A DNA stretch of 64,000 bases from Argopecten irradians (taxonomy: Eukaryota; Mollusca; Bivalvia; Pectinida; Pectinidae). The notes under the pieces are model-generated. The model was given only the letters and a program-made list of their open reading frames with translations, ran no database searches and was not told where the DNA came from. Where the stretch lies: the NCBI RefSeq assembly GCF_041381155.1, contig NC_091134.1, positions 31,687,540-31,751,539 of the forward strand. Reading direction: 5' to 3'. This document shows, in pieces, positions 59,401 through 64,000 of the stretch (its first letter is position 1; the number at the start of each line of letters is the position of its first letter). A program made the position numbers and the translations under genes.

Positions 59401-62400
59401 AAATACAATCACGACATCCATTGCAAGTGATACTAGCGTGTATGCATTTATACAACGGTTGTCCAGTATTCCGTGACAAAAGACAATTTGATCCTTAATC
59501 GTTTCAGCTGAAGCGACTCAGCCTCCAGAATCTCCGCCAATTTGTCGATGATTGGACATTGTACAAGATGACAAAATGACTAGGTAACATTGGCTTTTCT
59601 CTTGAGATTCTATAGTCAATTGCTTGATTGCAATCATGTTTCATACTAGTAACTTATTTCCCGTCTAACAAAGCTATGATATAAACCTGTCGCCAGAAAA
59701 CAAGTTGAGATTGTCAACCTTGGACTATTCAACAAACTTCCTGAGGGAATTTGACAACGAAAATGACGCAATCGAGGGAATAGACATTGTTTGTCATTCA
59801 CACATTGTAGACATGTTGACACTAACCAGCAAACCTTGTTTTAAAAATATTTTACAGTAAATTACATTTTGAAAAACTTTCAGCATACTTGTATAATTTC
59901 GAACATAACTCATTTATCTTCCTGCATTGCATTAAAAGATATCATTTGCAGCGGAAATCGATACCAATGAGTAGCCTGCATTGTCCTAACACCGTTTCTC
60001 ATTATTCTTTTATCAGATTCGTGAAGACAATTAGTCGGGCTTCATTTACACGCGAAGCTGGTATTAGCTAAGTAACAGGGCTGTTTCAATGCATTACATT
60101 ATCGTCGGCAGAGTTTGTCTATAAAGACATCGCCCAGATTCTTGCCTTCATTTATTAGCATTGATACCAATGGTTAAGTAATAGAGCTGATTTTCAAAGC
60201 TTTACATTAGCGTTGTTTGGATTTGTTTGTAATGACACTGTTCAGATGGGTACATTTTGTAAACTAGGTCAATATTTCAAGACAACGTTGGTTAATTTTA
60301 TCATCTTGAATCACAAACAGTGTCTGTTTCTAGCAGTTTTGTCGATGGGAGGCTATTATCTCGGAAATATTTGCTATATTTTGACAATATTATTGATCTT
60401 TTGAATGCGTCTAATTTATTGAAAAAGTATGGCCTATTTCTGATTGATTATAATGATGACACTTACAAAATATCCATAAGGTATACAATCAAACATTTCC
60501 GTAATACATAAGTTATACACAAACTATAAACCACATGTACCTTTTTAACTGACACCTCCTTGCCATTAGATTTGCGTGGCGTTGATACTGAAGGCGATGC
60601 CCTCACGACCCCCCGCATTGCTAGCCAATGGCGGACCAATGGTTCCAACTTTAGGATAAGCTCGGTCAATACCAGGAGAAATAAGATAAACCCTAGTATT
60701 TCTGTAGAAAAAAATAAAATGAAAGGCACCATATCAGAACATGACTGAAATATCTGCAAAAGTGAAAATGACAAAGATAAAGGAATACAAATAAATTTTA
60801 ACTTTTGTTATTGGAGCGGACATTACTTGTTATAAAATTATAATAATCAAAAAGAACTGGAGCAAAATTTAAAAAAACACTAAGCTGTTTTAAGAGGGCG
60901 ATGTATTGAGGTTTTTGGATTAAGTGAAAAATAGAAAAAAAGAACTTATTATCAATATTATGAATACAAAAAGTATATACTTTCACAGATAAAAATAAAA
61001 ACAAGTTTCACAACAAGAAGACATATTGGTTTAGATATGCCATATACTTTGTACATTACATGTATTTCCTTTCTTGCCTCCTTATGTCTGCATAACAGCT
61101 ATGATAAATATCGACATAAAAAGCAATAAAATATGTATCAGATTGAACTGCATTTATTGATGACTTTACGATAGATAGGCTTTGCTGTCTATAAAGATGT
61201 GTCAGTGATGAGTAAGGCCGTTCACATTCGCCGGTCTGCAATAGACACACTGTTTGTGCTGTCTGGTTTCATTGCGTTGTAACGAGCCGTTTTATGGTCA
61301 TTACATCCAAGGGGTAATCTAGTACAGTATAAAACCTAGTGAACTTAACTTGTAGCCACACACTTTTACAAGGCAATTGGGGAGTTGAAAGTGTGAGTCC
61401 ACTTTCTTTTGTGGCTACTAAAGTTTGCAATTGTAGTTTAAAAACATTTCGTGGAGATGAACTTTCGTGGAATTAAAATTGAATAGACATTCCTATAATA
61501 TGGGGCGAGCTAGATCACGAATATACATTTCGACATCTCCTCAAGTCCGATATTTTAGTCAATAAGAAGCAGAAAATGTTTTAGCAAGCGTGTTCCCAAA
61601 GCGCATTTTTCTAAGAATAAAACCATCCTTTTAGTTTACGAAATCTGCAGAAGGTAGAAGAGTTATAACTTTTTTGTATCGTCCTATATGCCTATGAGCT
61701 ATTAATAGACCATTGAACACAAATCGTATTCTTATTTAATAGCAAACTATAATTGTTGGACAGTGCATAGATTGGTATATTTCATTTGTTTTACGTTCTA
61801 TCAACACTTATTGAGAATTAATTAAGGACATGTCGAGTGACATGTATGAAAAAACTGTAGTACCTGGAGAAAAATCACCGACATACGGCCAGTTACTGAG
61901 AATCATTTCCCATCGTGGGTTTCGAACCATATCCCAGAGGTGGAAGATGACTGATAGTAATATGCCGGAATGCCTGGGCATTGAGTAAAGGACACTTATT
62001 ATGTTATTTGCTGTACTGCGGTATCGAGCCCGGCTCGCCATGTGTTACCTCAGGGCGTGATAACAAAGGTATTCCAACAATGTGTCGCGCATTGATTTGG
62101 TGTTTTTATCAACCATAAGTGTACATATCAGCACTCGGAACATGTAATGTAACACTTCTTACTGTAAAGGTTACTTAATTTGCAATTATCATTTGAAACT
62201 TACTATGACTGTTAATATAATGTAAGTGATGCGTAATGCGGGCTATCGGAATAGACAAGGGGACAATGTCCTATAAAGCTGTGAATTTGGCATGTATATC
62301 GCACTCTAAGGATTAAAAGATAGCTTCTCGAAAACCAAAAAAGCATTAATCACTTAATTAATTAATGCTCCGCAGTATATTTCCGTGTCGTCAATTAAAT

Positions 62401-63002
62401 GCGAGTTTACTTTTTATGATAGTTTAGTGAAATTTGCAATCGACAGTGATGTTTGTGTCAATAACATAATCACCAATAAGAATAGCAAGACATTAATTAA
62501 GAAGAAATATTTTGGCATTGATGAAATTATCTGTATAAATTTAAAATCCGCAGGAGAAATACAACAAGTATACTCTTAAAATGAGCAAATTGGAGTTCAA
62601 ATGAGCAAACAAAATCATGCAAAGCATGGACTTACCATCATATCTTAGCTTGGAAGCCAATTGTGACACCCTTAATTCCATATGTTCATAATGCTTGCTG
62701 ATATTTTCTAATTTCTCGTTGAATAAGGCTAATTTGTCATTTAGATATGTATTCAAATCTGATTGGTTATTGACTTCACGTTCAATTGTTTCTCGCGCCA
62801 CCACTTGCTCCTTGAACGCCATTTCCATCAAATGAAGACGATTGGTTAAATCTGAAAACACGTGAGACCACGGGCAGTTCTCGTGGTTGATGTCTGTGCA
62901 CTGTTCTGCTGACGTCAGCGATCCGTTTTCTAACAAAACATTTGAAGAAGCAGATGACAGCATCCACCTCATAGTCGTGATCACACCGATAACGGAAAAC
63001 AT
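53426..63002 (-). CDS. Unrecognised membrane protein: coiled-coil ectodomain, TM, duplicated alpha/beta region
   Basis: Exons in transcript order: 62636-63002, 60541-60701, about 59399-59560 (start and frame uncertain), 59147-59282 (or to a donor at 59154), 58462-58621, 54690-54987, 53426-53658. The first two and last two exons are secure; joins in the middle are tentative. Start MFSVIGVITTMRWMLSSASS could be a signal peptide, although a longer start 33 nt upstream is open and a good acceptor sits just before. Residues about 40-120 are Glu/Leu/Asn-rich and look like a coiled coil. A TM helix follows (LGFILFLLVLTELIL). The cytoplasmic part includes KLYVVICDCEVSSG, WDLHIATVKVLRTI, VNVVVIVANDEGSKK in the last two exons, an alternating strand-helix pattern like a Rossmann/flavodoxin or TIR-type fold. 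A weaker related block lies in the middle exons. No family recognised. Confidence 0.6.
54480..54713. repeat. 46-47 bp minisatellite, five units, overlapping an exon-intron border
   Basis: Units start near 54480, 54526, 54573, 54620 and 54667 with the consensus GTTATATAACCTAGTTAACT then AACCTGTTATCGTCCTGACG. The last unit overlaps the end of the exon at 54690-54987. On the minus strand each unit carries a copy of the exon-end/donor sequence GATAACAG|GTTAGTTAA, best kept in units 1, 3 and 5 and changed in units 2 and 4. Confidence 0.9.
55501..56593. mobile_element. hAT-like non-autonomous element with GC-rich subrepeats
   Basis: Terminal inverted repeats CAGTGGCGTAGGAAG (55501-55515) and CTTCCTACGCCCCTG (56579-56593, reverse complement CAGGGGCGTAGGAAG), 14 of 15 matching and of the CAG-starting type seen in hAT elements. 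The interior contains poly-C runs near 55557-55571 and 56490-56580. About three tandem units share GGCGCGAGATTT, GGGTCCGGGGGTCTCCCCCGG and TTACGATTTAGAATGGC (about 55731-56035). No transposase. No clear 8-bp target duplication was seen. Lies in an intron of the unrecognised membrane protein gene. Confidence 0.7.
55731..56035. repeat. GC-rich ~115-bp tandem subrepeats
   Basis: Three units marked by GCGCGAG motifs at about 55744, 55830 and 55947. The second and third are close copies that share a CCCCCGGGAAAAAA stretch and an ATGAGTTTTACGAT block. Internal to the hAT-like element. Confidence 0.8.
61860..61990 (-). mobile_element. Decayed tRNA-derived SINE fragment
   Basis: Alignable by eye to the copies at 1235-1450 and 33636-33740: TACCTGGAGAAAAATCACCG, then GGGTTTCGAACC and CCAGAGGTGGAAGATG. 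Many substitutions. In an intron of the unrecognised membrane protein gene, same orientation as the gene. Confidence 0.5.
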
Positions 63003-64000
63003 ACACCTGGAAAACAGAACAAAATGTGAAGACATAGTGATTTTGATAACTTTTTACTACAATACTGGTAGTAAATATGAAGTCACAAATAACAGGCTTA
63101 ACAACATTACTAGTGCATTTTTCACAACATTTTGTAACAATAAACATTTCAATTCTTATTAGAATATCATTTTTTAGGAAAATTATTCATATGGTTATAA
63201 GCATTAGGAATCACATATTGTAGAATTAATAAGTGATAATAAAAAAAATCTTGATATCAGAGTTATAATCGAAAATGATTAAATGTATTTACGCCCATGA
63301 AATGAATTTTAGTCAACTTAAAACATTAAACGTAGTTCTTGAATTTTTCTATGCTAACCACATCATACAAAAACATTTAATCAGCTATTTTGCGAAATAT
63401 AGACTTTGATCCCTAGTCTTTTTTATCTCCTAAGACATAAATGAATCCTATTATTTCATTTCTATGTAGCAGTGCTTCCGTAAGTTACTCCCCTTTCATG
63501 TTTTAAATCAAATATAAATAAAGATGTGTACAATCACGAAGTCGTCATTTTAATGTGGCAGCGTAAACACTAGTTCCAGTTACATGTACAACCACATCTC
63601 AAACAAGTCTAAGTATCGTGCGCAGGAAAGAGATGCTGTGCATATGTCCCAAAATGTTATCGTCAATCGCCACAACATTGGATGTCCCAAGAAAAAGTTG
63701 ATTTATACCATAACCTATGACCATCAATTATTGATTTATCCTGAATAATTGCTTTCAGCTAAAACAAATAAAATGCATAATTATGTTGTAATATTATCAG
63801 CAAACTCCCGACTGTCCCAAGATAGTTAGTTATCGAACCATCACATTGCGGTCGGACAGTGCATGCACGAAGAGGACATTCCATATAAAGAATGAACGCC
63901 AATAATGCCATCCAAATCAAATTCCAATTTTTACCAGAGTGGTATGCTGATTGCGCCACGACACATAATACGGTAGTCTATGGAATTTGTCTCCTTTTAC
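63003..64000. other. 5' flank of the 53-63 kb gene
   Basis: AT-rich. An acceptor-like TTTTGTTCTGTTTTCCAG on the minus strand at 63007-63024 suggests a further upstream non-coding or coding exon. None could be identified in this interval. Confidence 0.4.

Noticed and set aside
61808..62041. 77-codon minus-strand open frame
   Set aside because: It coincides with a decayed SINE fragment and shows no domain.

Overview
This is eukaryotic, AT-rich, intron-rich DNA from an animal, most likely a bivalve mollusc and perhaps a scallop. That placement is an inference from gene structure, the spliced protein families and the interspersed repeats; no species-specific marker was verified. Most long open frames are shadows or repeat-derived. 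The genes had to be assembled exon by exon from GT/AG sites, reading phase and protein-family resemblance.

Layout. (1) 375-9203, minus: a complete pyridoxal kinase gene (10 coding exons, 300 residues). (2) 9609-13989, plus: a decayed CR1/Jockey-group LINE with ORF1 (PHD-like finger) and ORF2 (endonuclease plus reverse transcriptase) broken by stops and frameshifts. (3) 16355-21992, plus: a complete BDH2/DHRS6-type short-chain dehydrogenase gene (9 coding exons, 246 residues). (4) 22.4-29.8 kb: no gene seen. (5) 29866-37308, minus: a single-pass membrane protein with a short Thr/Ser-rich ectodomain and a 213-residue tail carrying four Y-x-N motifs, in architecture like the LAT-type transmembrane adaptors. 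(6) 42307-49475, plus, head-to-head with the previous gene: a 686-residue type I membrane protein with signal peptide, SUEL-lectin-like domain, CUB-like domain, Tyr/Arg/Pro-rich linker, transmembrane helix and a tail with two more Y-x-N motifs. (7) 53426-63002, minus: a membrane protein with a predicted coiled-coil ectodomain, a transmembrane helix and a cytoplasmic alpha/beta region that looks internally duplicated; not recognised.

Repeats: six copies of a ~355-bp TTAA-flanked inverted-repeat element, three tRNA-derived SINE copies, a hAT-like element with GC-rich subrepeats, a 351-bp inverted-repeat element, two large hairpins, a 170-bp tandem repeat ending in (GGAC)n, and a 46-47-bp minisatellite that multiplies a 5' splice site.

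Pyridoxal kinase and BDH2 are metabolic housekeeping genes with no evident link. The two divergent receptor-like genes at 30-49 kb share a tyrosine motif type and may be functionally related, but that is a hypothesis. No CRISPR array, true tRNA or rRNA gene was seen.
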